Source of the DNA: Bacilli bacterium
GTDB taxonomy: Bacteria; Bacillota_I; Bacilli_A; RF39; UBA660
Reading direction: 5' to 3'
NCBI GenBank assembly: GCA_028691955.1
Contig: JAQUYH010000004.1
Location: 1 to 54,975 of the forward strand
Length of the DNA: 54,975 bases
Both the position numbers and the translations under genes were made by a program. The notes under the pieces were generated by a model that was given only the letters and a program-made list of their open reading frames with translations, was not told the origin of the DNA and searched no databases. This document shows positions 46,660-54,975 of the stretch, in pieces. Each line of letters opens with the position of its first letter. Positions within the stretch are counted from its first letter, which is position 1.

Positions 46660-46799
46660 ACTACCTCACCACACTTTCCAAACAAGCCATATCAAAGAAT
46701 TATACATAATTCTTCACAAAAAAGCAATAAAAATCGTAAAAATATTGTTTACTAGTTAAAATCATAGTAAAATGTAAATATAGATAAAAGAGGAAAAAA

Positions 46800-47417
46800 A
46801 TGATAAAAGATACCATATCAGAAATATTTGTTGATGTTTGGCCAATGCTATTAATTTTTAGCGTTGTTTTAATTTCACTTCGTTTAACTTACATTTTTTT
46901 ACTAAAAAAAGAGTTTATTTTATATAAAGAATTATTAAGCTTATTCTTTATAATGTATATTTTGTTACTTTTCCATGTGGTAACCTTTCAAGATGTGGCG
47001 GCCTCATCTAATTTCACTTTATTTAAAGAAATATTTAGATATGAATTTGGAAGTAGATTATTTTTTAAAAATGTTGTGGGTAATATGGTTATGTTTATAC
47101 CTTATGGCTTTTTTTCTTCACAACTTCTTAAAATTAAAAAACCGTACATTATATTGATTCTATCATTTATAACATCTCTTACTATTGAGATAACACAAAT
47201 GTATTTAGGGAGAGTATTTGATGTTGATGATATTCTATTAAACATTTTAGGAGGAACACTAGGTTATTTACTTTATTTATTAAGCTTCAAGGTTCAAGAA
47301 AAACTACCCAAATTCTTGAAAAACGAGATATTTTATAATATACTAATGATAGTTTTAATTAGTTTAGCTGTACTTTATCTTACAAATATGATCAGCTTTG
47401 GAGGGATTTATGAATAG
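46800..47417 (+). CDS. VanZ-like membrane protein
   Basis: The 205-residue protein has about five transmembrane segments and the VanZ core: NFTLFKEIFRYEF, NVVGNMVMFIPYGFF, SLTIEITQMYLGRVFDVDDILLNILGGTLGYLLYL. Some VanZ proteins affect teicoplanin or lipoglycopeptide sensitivity, but most are of unknown function. AGAGGAAA precedes the ATG. The end overlaps ybeY by 8 bp. Confidence 0.85.
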   Translation: MIKDTISEIFVDVWPMLLIFSVVLISLRLTYIFLLKKEFILYKELLSLFFIMYILLLFHVVTFQDVAASSNFTLFKEIFRYEFGSRLFFKNVVGNMVMFIPYGFFSSQLLKIKKPYIILILSFITSLTIEITQMYLGRVFDVDDILLNILGGTLGYLLYLLSFKVQEKLPKFLKNEIFYNILMIVLISLAVLYLTNMISFGGIYE

Positions 47418-47859
47418 TATCGGTATATTTAATGAAACAGAAGAAAAAATAGAAGAGTTAAAAACGATAAAAAAATTAATACAATTTGCTTTAAAAAAAG
47501 AAAATATCAAAAGAGCAATATTAAATATCATTATAATTGATAATGAAAGTATTAAAGAAATAAATAGGCAATATAGAAATATTGATAGAGAAACAGACGT
47601 TATTAGTTTCGCTTTAGAAGATAGTAAAGAATTAATGCCTGATGGATACAGATTACTTGGAGATATTTATATTTCCATAGATAAAGCAAAAGAGCAGGCA
47701 GTAAACTATGAGCACTCATTCTTAAGAGAGCTATCATTTTTATCAATCCATGGTTTCCTGCACCTATTAGGTTATGATCACATGGTAAAAGAAGAAGAAG
47801 AAATAATGTTTAAAAAACAAGAAGACATTTTAAATGATTTTGGAATAACAAGAAAGTAG
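47410..47859 (+). CDS. ybeY: Endoribonuclease YbeY
   Basis: The 149-residue protein has the YbeY zinc motif SIHGFLHLLGYDHM (HxxxHxxxxxH) and NRQYRNIDRETDVISFAL, LGDIYISIDKA. It takes part in 16S rRNA 3' maturation and ribosome quality control. ATG 47410 is preferred over TTG 47398 because GGAGGG lies 4-5 nt before it. It starts a ybeY-cdd-era-(DUF1653)-recO cluster, an order common in Bacillota. Confidence 0.95.
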   Translation: MNSIGIFNETEEKIEELKTIKKLIQFALKKENIKRAILNIIIIDNESIKEINRQYRNIDRETDVISFALEDSKELMPDGYRLLGDIYISIDKAKEQAVNYEHSFLRELSFLSIHGFLHLLGYDHMVKEEEEIMFKKQEDILNDFGITRK

Positions 47860-47866
47860 GTATATT

Positions 47867-48247
47867 ATGTTTGAAAAATTAAAAGATTTACTAAAAAACA
47901 GTTATGCAAAATACTCGAATTATAGAGTAAGTGCAATAATAGTAACAAAAGATGGAAAAGAATTTAATGGAGTTAATATCGAAAATGCATCATATGGAGC
48001 AACTATTTGTGCTGAAAGAAGCGCTATAAGTAACGCTATTAGTAATGGGTATAAAGATTTTAAAGAATTATACGTTATGGTGGATTCTAATATAATAGCC
48101 CCACCATGTTTCATATGTAGACAAGTTATTAGTGAACTATGTGATAAAGATATGGATATTATTTGCATGAATAATGTTGGAGAACAAAAGAGATATAAAG
48201 TTAGTGAATTATGCGTATATCCTTTTAGTGAGGATAATTTAAGATGA
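47867..48247 (+). CDS. cdd: Cytidine deaminase
   Basis: The 126-residue enzyme has the zinc-binding CAERSA and PPCFICRQ motifs and NIENASYGATI substrate segment. It turns cytidine and deoxycytidine into the uridine forms, feeding pyrimidine salvage with pdp (36014). AAGTAGGT precedes the ATG. The end overlaps era by 4 bp. Confidence 0.95.
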   Translation: MFEKLKDLLKNSYAKYSNYRVSAIIVTKDGKEFNGVNIENASYGATICAERSAISNAISNGYKDFKELYVMVDSNIIAPPCFICRQVISELCDKDMDIICMNNVGEQKRYKVSELCVYPFSEDNLR

Positions 48248-49131
48248 AGAGTGGATTTGTTAGCCTAATAGGTAGACCTAATGTTGGTAAATCAACTCTT
48301 TTAAATTCAATAATAGGTAAAAAAATAGTTATAACTTCAAACAAACCACAAACAACTAGAAATATCATACAAGGAATATATACAAATGAAGAAACGCAAA
48401 TAGTTTTTGTTGATACTCCAGGAATACACAAACCTAATCATAAACTAGGAAAAATTTTAAATCAGCAAGCATACTATAGTATAAACGATGTAGATATTAT
48501 TTTATTTTTAGTAGATGCGAATGAACACCCAGGTAAAGGCGACAATTATATAATTGAAAAATTAAAAGAAGTTAATAAACCAGTTATATTAGTTTTAAAT
48601 AAAATAGATGGCATGAGTAGAGAAGACATTTTAATTAAAATAACAGAATATAAAGATTTATATGATTTTAAAGAAATAGTACCAGTTTCAGCCTTAAAAA
48701 ATAACAATGTTGATGAACTTATAAAAGTAATCACTGAATACTTGCCAGATAGTATAAAGTATTATAATGAAGGTGAAACTACCAATAAAAATATAGACTT
48801 TATTATAGCTGAGATAATTAGAGAAAAAGTATTCTCACTTACCGGGGATGAAGTCCCACACTCTTTAACTACCGTAGTAGATTCAATAGAATATGGAAGA
48901 ACATCAAATACTATTATTGCAAGTATTATTGTAGATAGAGAAGCATTAAAAAAAATAGTTATAGGCAAACAAGGAAGTAAAATAAAAGAGATTGGTATTA
49001 GAGCTAGAGCTGAAATAGAAGAATTAATGGGTAAAAAAATATATCTTGATTTAAAAGTGAAAACAATCGAAAAATGGCGTGATAGTGACAAATATTTAAC
49101 TGAATTTGGGTACAATGATTTTGAAAGATAA
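48244..49131 (+). CDS. era: GTPase Era
   Basis: The 295-residue GTPase has G1 GRPNVGKSTLLN, G2/G3 KPQTTRNIIQGI and DTPGIHKP, G4 NKID, and a C-terminal KH domain with IVIGKQGSKIKEIGIRARAEIEELMG and IYLDLKVKTIEKWRDSD. It binds the 3' end of 16S rRNA during small-subunit assembly. Start overlaps cdd (ATGA). Confidence 0.97.
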   Translation: MKSGFVSLIGRPNVGKSTLLNSIIGKKIVITSNKPQTTRNIIQGIYTNEETQIVFVDTPGIHKPNHKLGKILNQQAYYSINDVDIILFLVDANEHPGKGDNYIIEKLKEVNKPVILVLNKIDGMSREDILIKITEYKDLYDFKEIVPVSALKNNNVDELIKVITEYLPDSIKYYNEGETTNKNIDFIIAEIIREKVFSLTGDEVPHSLTTVVDSIEYGRTSNTIIASIIVDREALKKIVIGKQGSKIKEIGIRARAEIEELMGKKIYLDLKVKTIEKWRDSDKYLTEFGYNDFER

Positions 49132-49140
49132 GGGATAATT

Positions 49141-49359
49141 TTGAGAACAATTAAGATTGGAAAAAGGTATAAACATTTTAAAGGTACCATATATAAAGTT
49201 TTATGTATTGCCAAAGATTCTGAAACATTGGCTAAAAAAGTAGTTTATACACATAATGATGAAATATGGGTAAGAGATTATGATATGTTTAATTCATTAG
49301 TTGATAAAGAAAAATATCCTGATGAAAAGGCTAAATATCGCTTTACGGAGATCAAATGA
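49141..49359 (+). CDS. DUF1653 protein
   Basis: The 72-residue protein matches the DUF1653 family: IGKRYKHFKGTIYKVLCIAKDSETLAKKVVY and EIWVRDYDMFNSLVD. It starts at TTG 49141, for which AAGGGA lies 9 nt upstream. The family has an SH3-like fold of unknown role. It sits between era and recO and overlaps recO by 4 bp, so it is in the same operon. Confidence 0.8.
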   Translation: MRTIKIGKRYKHFKGTIYKVLCIAKDSETLAKKVVYTHNDEIWVRDYDMFNSLVDKEKYPDEKAKYRFTEIK

Positions 49360-50084
49360 TAGGAGTAGATGGAATTATAGTAAGTGAAATGGCTTATGGC
49401 GATACCAGCAAAATAATAAATATTTTAACTAAAGAATATGGCATAATTGGAATTATTGCTAAAGGTGCTAAACAATTAAAAAGCGAGCTCAGAAGTGCTA
49501 CTGACAAAATAACTTACGGCAAATTTAATATAATTTATAAAAAGGACAAACTATCTACTTTGGTAAGCGTTGATGTATATGATAATTTTAAACAAATCAG
49601 AAAAGATTTAATCAAGATAAGTTTTGCTAGTTTTTTAATTGATTTATCAGAGCAAGTCTATAAACAAAATCAAAACGAAAAGATTTTAGATTTACTACTA
49701 TCAGCTCTTTTTAAAATAAATGAAAATTACGATCCATTAGTTATAACCAATATAATTGAACTAAAATATTTGGACTTTTTAGGAGTTATGCCAATTATAG
49801 ATGCATGTGCTGTATGTGGATCTAATACACACATTGTAACAATAAACGCTGATAAAGGCGGATACATTTGTCAAAATTGCCATACTAGTGAGTTTATTGT
49901 TACAGATAAGACGATTAAACTAATAAGAATGTATTATTATGTAGAAATTAGTAAAATAACAAAAATGTCTGTAAGCGAAAAAACTTCAAAAGAAATAAAT
50001 TACTTCCTAGATGATTACTATAGTAGATATACAGGTTTATATTTAAAAAGTAAGACCTTTTTAAAAGAACTAAATAGATTATAA
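49356..50084 (+). CDS. recO: DNA repair protein RecO
   Basis: The 242-residue protein has an OB-fold N-terminus (DGIIVSEMAYGDTSKIINILTKEYGIIGIIAKGAK), a helical middle and a zinc site CAVCG...CQNC at about 149-176. RecO anneals ssDNA and loads RecA with RecR. It overlaps the DUF1653 gene (ATGA) and closes the era cluster. Confidence 0.93.
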   Translation: MIGVDGIIVSEMAYGDTSKIINILTKEYGIIGIIAKGAKQLKSELRSATDKITYGKFNIIYKKDKLSTLVSVDVYDNFKQIRKDLIKISFASFLIDLSEQVYKQNQNEKILDLLLSALFKINENYDPLVITNIIELKYLDFLGVMPIIDACAVCGSNTHIVTINADKGGYICQNCHTSEFIVTDKTIKLIRMYYYVEISKITKMSVSEKTSKEINYFLDDYYSRYTGLYLKSKTFLKELNRL

Positions 50085-50129
50085 ATTAGTGATATAATAT
50101 TATAAAGAATATAAGAAGAGGGATACATT

Positions 50130-52181
50130 ATGAAGTATTTTAAAAACCTAGTTTTCAATAAATTCTTTTTAATTGGATTTATATTACTAATTATAATCGT
50201 AATTATAGTTTTTAATATTCCAAAAAACAAAGATAAAGATGATTTAATAGCAACTTCAGACATATATTTTAATGATAGTGTAATAATGCTAGATTCTGAT
50301 GAAGTTTATAATGCTAGTGTTATAAATACTACAGAAAATGTAAAATATAGTATAGATGATGAAGCGGTTGCATCTGTAGATAGTAATGGAATAGTAACCG
50401 GCTTAAAAGAAGGAATAGCTACATTAACAGCAACTACAGATAGTGGCATCTCCAAATCAATAGAAATAGTAGTCAAGGGGATTGAAACTATATCAGAAGG
50501 TGTAGGTGCTGAAGTAGAAGAAGACATAGCTGTAAGTTCTATAATAATTAAAGATAGTGAAGTATCTTTAACTACTGGTGGGAGTTATCAATTAACATAT
50601 GAGGTTTTGCCAAGCAATGCAACAGATAAAAATCTAGTTTGGGAATCAACTGATTCAAGAGTAGCAACCGTTTCACTTTCTGGTTTAATTAGTGCAAGGC
50701 AGGAAGGAACGGCTGTACTAACGGCATATACTAATAATAATATTTCAGCAAGCGTTATGGTCAGTGTTAATGCAAAAGAAGTAACTGTATCAAGCATTGA
50801 GATATTTCCGTCAAATTTAGAAATGCTAGTAGGGGAATCATCAATACTTGTAATAAAGTATAATCCAAGCAACACTACAAATAAGACTACTTATTGGTCT
50901 AGTAGTGATAATTCTATTGTGGAAGTTATTGATGGCAATATTTATGCTAGAAAAGAAGGAACAGCAACTATAACTGCCACATCTTTGGGTAAATCATCGA
51001 TGTCAAATATTACAGTTAAAAAAAGTGGTAATGACACTATAACACTTTCATCAATCAAATTAAATAAAACAAATATCACACTAAACGTTGGTGATACAAC
51101 TGTTATGCAATATACTGTACTTCCAATCAATGCGAGTACCTCTGATTTAAGCTGGACTACTTCCAATGATAAAGTTTTTACGGTATCTAATGGTAAAGTA
51201 ACAGCAAAAGGTGTTGGCGTAGCAACACTAAGCGTTGTTTCTTCAAATGGGAAAGGAGCAACAGCTACAATAACAGTTTTGGAAAATACTATATTAGCTG
51301 ATACTGTATATTTAAATTATGATAGTGATATATATTTAAATGTAGGCGATACAAAACAACTAAGAGCCACTATAATACCACTAGATACTACCAATCAAAG
51401 TTTAACATGGATTAGTAGTAATTCAAGTTCAGTTACTATTTCAAGTTCCGGTTTAATAAAAGCAATAGGATATGGTAAATCGACAGTTGCGGTAATAACT
51501 TCAAATGGGAAAATAGCAAGATTAACAGTTAATGTTTTACCTGATAATCCTGATTTTAAATATGGAGAAAAATTAAATGGAACAACTTCCTTCTGCTTAG
51601 AGGGAGGCATTACATCAGATAAACAATACAATATTACTGATTTAAACAACAGTTTAAATGATTATATTAATAATGCTTATGAAATTGCTAATATTATTGG
51701 AGATCTTAACCCTAAAAGAGCAGAAGTTTTAGCAGCTGCTTATTGGTTAGGTTTTAATCCTTATTGTTTAGTAAAATATAAAGGCGGTTATTCTGTAGCT
51801 ACAACTGTTAAAGGTTGGTGGGGTGGTTGGACATCACATACAGGAATAGATTGTCATAATTTTATTAAATGGTGTATGTATCAAATATTTGGAAAAACTT
51901 ATGAAAGTGAAATATTAGGTAAAAAGAATAAGCTATTTAAATCTAGTGGGTTAACAGTAGATGAGATTGTCAATGTTGCTATTCCGGGAGATACGTTAAG
52001 GCAAGACCCAGACTACATGGGAAGCGGGCATGTTGCACTTGTATTATCTGTTGATAAAGAAGCAAGAACAGTAACAATAATTCATAGCCAAGGAACGGGA
52101 ATTAAAATACAAACTCTTACACAATTTGAACATACAAAATATACTTCTGTTACTGATTTAAGCAGTATATATGGTGATTAA
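50130..52181 (+). CDS. Cell-surface protein with five Big2 domains and a C-terminal NlpC/P60-like domain
   Basis: The 683-residue protein has an N-terminal membrane anchor (about 11-30) and five Ig-like Big2 domains (about 40-115, 130-213, 215-297, 303-385, 388-467), each with the 'G...L......P..A....W.SS......V...G.....G...I' pattern. The C-terminal domain (about 480-683) contains GIDCHNFIKWCMY with Cys575, SGHVALVLSV with His634 and IIHSQG with His652, a Cys-His-His arrangement fitting an NlpC/P60 or CHAP-like peptidoglycan amidase/peptidase. Its own AAGAAGAGGGA ribosome site follows a weak TATAAT (50094-50099). The next gene follows after 17 bp, so it is likely part of a secretion/envelope operon. 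Confidence 0.82.
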   Translation: MKYFKNLVFNKFFLIGFILLIIIVIIVFNIPKNKDKDDLIATSDIYFNDSVIMLDSDEVYNASVINTTENVKYSIDDEAVASVDSNGIVTGLKEGIATLTATTDSGISKSIEIVVKGIETISEGVGAEVEEDIAVSSIIIKDSEVSLTTGGSYQLTYEVLPSNATDKNLVWESTDSRVATVSLSGLISARQEGTAVLTAYTNNNISASVMVSVNAKEVTVSSIEIFPSNLEMLVGESSILVIKYNPSNTTNKTTYWSSSDNSIVEVIDGNIYARKEGTATITATSLGKSSMSNITVKKSGNDTITLSSIKLNKTNITLNVGDTTVMQYTVLPINASTSDLSWTTSNDKVFTVSNGKVTAKGVGVATLSVVSSNGKGATATITVLENTILADTVYLNYDSDIYLNVGDTKQLRATIIPLDTTNQSLTWISSNSSSVTISSSGLIKAIGYGKSTVAVITSNGKIARLTVNVLPDNPDFKYGEKLNGTTSFCLEGGITSDKQYNITDLNNSLNDYINNAYEIANIIGDLNPKRAEVLAAAYWLGFNPYCLVKYKGGYSVATTVKGWWGGWTSHTGIDCHNFIKWCMYQIFGKTYESEILGKKNKLFKSSGLTVDEIVNVAIPGDTLRQDPDYMGSGHVALVLSVDKEARTVTIIHSQGTGIKIQTLTQFEHTKYTSVTDLSSIYGD

Positions 52182-52198
52182 AATATTAAGGAGGTATT

Positions 52199-53737
52199 AT
52201 GGCTTATACGTATTTTAATAGTTATAAAATTTATTATGATAGTTTAATAAATTCCACAGATATTACTAGTAAGGCAGCGTCTTTAGCAGAAAAGTGTAAC
52301 TTTTATAGTTTCAAAATTAATTCAACGTATTTTAATAAAATTAGTGAAAGCAAGTGGAGTGAACTAGGAGCACCAGTTGTAAAAACTAACATAATTATTT
52401 CACTAAAATCAAGCATAGAAAAAGTTAAAGAAGCTATAGAAAACAATTTGGTTCAAGCATGCAATTTATCAATTAATAGTTTATTGCCAAAGGTAATTGA
52501 TGTAGAAAAAGAAGATCGACATCTTCAAAGACTAAGGCATAGTCTATCAAATGCTGAAAGTACTTTAAATTCATTGTATTCAGCTAGAAATAGTATAAGC
52601 TATTATAGTATAGATAAAGAAGGAAATAAAACTATCAATGATAAATACACTAAAATTACAGCGTCTATAAATAGAGAAATAGGGATAATTAATGGTATAA
52701 GGACAAATATAAATACATTAATTAAAACATTAACTACGCTTTGCTTAGAAGCAAATGGATTTATAGTACAAATTAGTTCACTTGATGGAAGCAGTATATC
52801 ACTCCCTAATTACTCTGGATTAGAAGAGAGCGATAAATATGAACTTATACCATTAGAAAACTCATCGTTTGATACAGATTTAAATATATCAGGACTCTAT
52901 AATGTTAATGATGAAAATCAAAGATTGGTATATGAAGCATTACTATCTAACGGCTATATATCACAATATAATTCAACAAATGGATTTCGTTATACAAAAG
53001 ATGGTACATTAAAAAGAACTGTAGCAACCCCAGAAATATATGCTTATGTAATTACCGATTCAAGCGGCCAAAAACAAGTTAAGATTGTAGAAACAAATGA
53101 GAATGGGAATAGTAGTGTTAATTTTGCAATATTAAAAGGATCAACAGTTTCGTTGTATACTATTTTACCATTTACTAGTGGTAGACCTTTTGCACTAGCA
53201 AGATCTGTTACAGACGTTAATGACTCATCAACAGTAAAAGGCAAAACGTTAGTTAATAGTAGTGGGATAAAGGCTTCTAATTCAAACACTTGGATATCAC
53301 TTGTTGATTTTAAAGACAACGATAATAATAAATTAGAATTTTCATCTAATGGGACTCCTACCTGGTTAAAAACAACAGTAGACTCAACTGGAACTGAGAC
53401 AACGCAAAGCATTGTTATAGACAGTAATACAAGTAAAGAGGATATAATAGCTTTTGAAGAAGCAACAACAGTGAAAGTTCCATTGTTAGAAATTCAATTA
53501 ACAGGAGTTAAGTCTGGCCAATCAAGCCAATTATCAAACACAACACAATGTAGTATGACTTATAATTTTGCCGAAAATAATAGCACTCCTGTAATAAGAG
53601 CGGCATCTGAAAAAATTTTATCAACGACAGGAGCAGGTGGACTTGGCGGCGGAGGAATAAAAATGATGTCAAACTTTAAAGTGAAAGTTGTAGATAGTAT
53701 AGAAAAAGTACCAGATGATTACGTTTTATTAGAATAA
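52199..53737 (+). CDS. Large hypothetical secreted-effector-like protein
   Basis: I do not recognise this 512-residue protein. The first about 180 residues are helical with a coiled-coil segment (KEDRHLQRLRHSLSNAESTLNSLY) and a Trp (SKWSEL), resembling the long N-terminal helical domains of LXG or WXG-type proteins exported by type VII systems. It has no signal peptide. The remaining 330 residues look beta-rich and contain a glycine run GAGGLGGGGIK just before the C-terminus VPDDYVLLE. AAGGAGG precedes the ATG. It is followed by a terminator. Context suggests a product linked with the Big2 peptidase protein upstream; export by type VII secretion is only inferred. Confidence 0.55.
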   Translation: MAYTYFNSYKIYYDSLINSTDITSKAASLAEKCNFYSFKINSTYFNKISESKWSELGAPVVKTNIIISLKSSIEKVKEAIENNLVQACNLSINSLLPKVIDVEKEDRHLQRLRHSLSNAESTLNSLYSARNSISYYSIDKEGNKTINDKYTKITASINREIGIINGIRTNINTLIKTLTTLCLEANGFIVQISSLDGSSISLPNYSGLEESDKYELIPLENSSFDTDLNISGLYNVNDENQRLVYEALLSNGYISQYNSTNGFRYTKDGTLKRTVATPEIYAYVITDSSGQKQVKIVETNENGNSSVNFAILKGSTVSLYTILPFTSGRPFALARSVTDVNDSSTVKGKTLVNSSGIKASNSNTWISLVDFKDNDNNKLEFSSNGTPTWLKTTVDSTGTETTQSIVIDSNTSKEDIIAFEEATTVKVPLLEIQLTGVKSGQSSQLSNTTQCSMTYNFAENNSTPVIRAASEKILSTTGAGGLGGGGIKMMSNFKVKVVDSIEKVPDDYVLLE

Positions 53738-53745
53738 TAAAAAAC

Positions 53746-53771
53746 AAACAGCAAATTTTTTTGTTGTTTTT
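53746..53771 (+). terminator. Terminator after the large effector-like gene
   Basis: AAACAGCAAA (53746-53755) pairs with TTTGTTGTTT (53760-53769) with one G-U pair and a TTTT loop, followed by T's. Confidence 0.78.
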
Positions 53772-53873
53772 ATATGACTTATATGATATTATACTTATAG
53801 TAGAAAAGGTATAATTATAACATTTATTTATTAAACAAATTTAGTCAAAATATATTATATTTGAGGTGATGAT

Positions 53874-54975
53874 GTGGATAATCTTTTTTTAAAGGGAACA
53901 AATTTATTTTTATCAACGACATTTTTTGATGAGGTATATAATGACAGTAGTATCAAATCTCTTTGTAATGATGTAAAAACAGCAGTTGAATCAAATCAAT
54001 TTGAAGCTTTAAGCAATTGTGGCTTGTTTGTTAACGGCTTAAATTCAATAGTTAGTTCAGCAGATGCAATTTTAGAATATAGTAATTCGTTTAAAGCATC
54101 ATTAAATAATCACAAAGAAAATATAGTAGATGAAGAAAATTATTTAGCGACACGGTTTGATAATTTAGAGGGATTAGAGGTTTTAAGTACGTCTTCTATT
54201 TCAAATGATGGAATGACTGAAGAAGAATCATTTGATGGTATAAATGAAGATAATTCACAGAGTTATACCTCAAAATATTTAAGTTATGAGCAATTTAAAC
54301 TTCAGGCACAGCAATTTGCAATTGAACAAGGACTACCACAGGCAAGTGATGAAAAAATTTTTGAAACATATCAAAACTACTTAGCAAATAATAAAATTGA
54401 TCTATCAAATGCAACGTTTAGCAATGCTACAGATACATCAGTCAGTACAGATATTGGTGATATAGCAACATCAACAATATCCGCTGCTTCAATCGCAGCA
54501 GCGACAATAGGATCAACAATAACGCCAGAGGTAACATCAACGCCATCTCCTACATCAAGTGTAAGTGAAGTAATAAAGGAGCCAACTGAAGGACCTATAG
54601 CTGAACCATTAAAGCCACCTATAACAGAAGATGAGAATAGTCAAAATACAGAATCAACTAGATCAACAATGGGTGAAACTAAAGCAGATGAAAATTTTAA
54701 TGAAAATTCAAATAAAGAAAATTATGACATAAATAAGAAAGTAAAAGAAAACAACGCACAAAATGATACGCCATCTTCACCATCCCCAACGGCAACAAAA
54801 GAAACAGTAACTTCAAGTATATCTCCAAATCCAACGCCAACACCAAGTTCAACGCCATCTCCTACATCAAGTGTAAGTGAAGTAATAAAGGAGCCAACTG
54901 AAGGACCTATAGCTGAACCATTAAAGCCACCTATAACAGAAGATGAGAATAGTCAAAATACAGAATCAACTAGAT
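53874..54975 (+). CDS. Low-complexity secreted-effector-like protein (partial, runs off the window)
   Basis: A frame from GTG 53874 stays open to the window edge (at least 367 residues). GAGGTG (53863-53868) lies 5 nt before GTG; the overlapping ATG 53872 stops within six codons. The N-terminal about 95 residues are helical (NLFLSTTFFDEVYND, SIVSSADAILEYSNSF), like the WXG-type proteins. A hydrophobic Ala-rich segment (ISAASIAAATIGSTI, about 202-216) and Pro/Ser/Thr-rich sequence follow, with a repeat of at least 127 bp. No signal peptide is evident. Function unknown. The end is cut off, so length and C-terminus cannot be judged. Confidence 0.55.
   Translation, partial: MDNLFLKGTNLFLSTTFFDEVYNDSSIKSLCNDVKTAVESNQFEALSNCGLFVNGLNSIVSSADAILEYSNSFKASLNNHKENIVDEENYLATRFDNLEGLEVLSTSSISNDGMTEEESFDGINEDNSQSYTSKYLSYEQFKLQAQQFAIEQGLPQASDEKIFETYQNYLANNKIDLSNATFSNATDTSVSTDIGDIATSTISAASIAAATIGSTITPEVTSTPSPTSSVSEVIKEPTEGPIAEPLKPPITEDENSQNTESTRSTMGETKADENFNENSNKENYDINKKVKENNAQNDTPSSPSPTATKETVTSSISPNPTPTPSSTPSPTSSVSEVIKEPTEGPIAEPLKPPITEDENSQNTESTR
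54537..54663 (+). repeat. Direct repeat, copy 1
   Basis: This 127-bp segment is identical to 54849-54975 (offset 312 bp, 104 codons, in frame). It encodes a Pro/Glu/Ser-rich stretch (TPSPTSSVSEVIKEPTEGPI onward). Confidence 0.95.
54849..54975 (+). repeat. Direct repeat, copy 2 (continues past the window)
   Basis: Identical to 54537-54663 and reaches the last base, so the true repeat may be longer. Lying one 312-bp unit downstream, it suggests a tandem array within the coding sequence. Confidence 0.95.

Noticed and set aside
53872-53890. ATG 53872 as start of the last gene
   Set aside because: That frame stops after six codons; GTG 53874 opens the long frame with a proper ribosome site.
54537-54975. 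CRISPR-like or transposon repeats at the window end
   Set aside because: Only two long, in-frame coding copies; no short regular repeats with unique spacers. No CRISPR array or insertion sequence was seen elsewhere.

Overview
The window looks like the chromosome of an AT-rich, low-GC Gram-positive bacterium. TGG is used for Trp and TGA occurs as a stop (for example at the end of the gene at 2979), so the code is standard and not the Mycoplasma code. RNase HIII, a threonine T-box, a sortase with its substrate, lipoproteins, MurE, LemA/HtpX, a short SMC and many MKKGFTLIELL-type pilin-like leaders point to a Bacillota/Bacilli lineage. It resembles uncultured host-associated orders such as RF39; that placement is inference. 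Genes are dense, and many terminator hairpins overlap the stop codons of the genes they follow.

Layout: 1-2.9 kb holds the end of a probable ileS, an encapsulated-ferritin-like protein, a lipoprotein, a Nudix hydrolase and mscL. 2.9-5.7 kb holds a large pilin-like surface protein and a convergent lipoprotein. 5.7-11.7 kb is housekeeping (murE, rnhC, cvpA-like, trxA, rpsO, pnp). 11.8-15.9 kb is a complete diversity-generating retroelement (DGR). 15.9-24.8 kb holds uvsE, an AI-2E-family exporter, a dNMP-kinase-like gene, cmk, a short alaS, a phosphodiester glycosidase, and a T-box operon of dut and a ThrRS without a TGS domain. 24.8-31.7 kb is a second surface cluster: two pilin-like proteins (one a paralogue of the 2979 gene), a thioester/Cna-B adhesin and its sortase. 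31.7-50.1 kb is mostly housekeeping (zinc-ribbon membrane protein, two SDRs, frr, pdp, smc, lemA, htpX, hisS, tgt, a GGDEF protein, ybeY, cdd, era, recO). 50.1 kb to the end holds a Big2-repeat cysteine peptidase-like protein and two secreted-effector-like proteins of unknown function, the last cut by the window edge.

The most interesting system is the DGR. The target gene (11863-13518) has a type IV pilin-like leader and a C-terminal FGE/C-type-lectin-like domain, and its last 42 codons are a variable repeat. A 126-bp template repeat lies 341 bp downstream. All 23 differences between the repeats fall on template adenines (23 of 32 A's changed: 15 to G, 8 to T, none to C). An 8-bp hairpin directly follows the variable repeat and contains its stop codon. 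The template lies in a noncoding segment with a GAAA-capped hairpin and a terminator. Then come overlapping genes for a stand-alone MutS-domain-I-like protein, an Avd-like protein and a DGR-type reverse transcriptase. A second, template-less stretch with odd codon use at the end of the pilin-like gene at 27039 may be a variable region served by a template elsewhere. Two pilin-like genes, including the DGR target, share a near-identical promoter, which suggests coordinated display of surface proteins.
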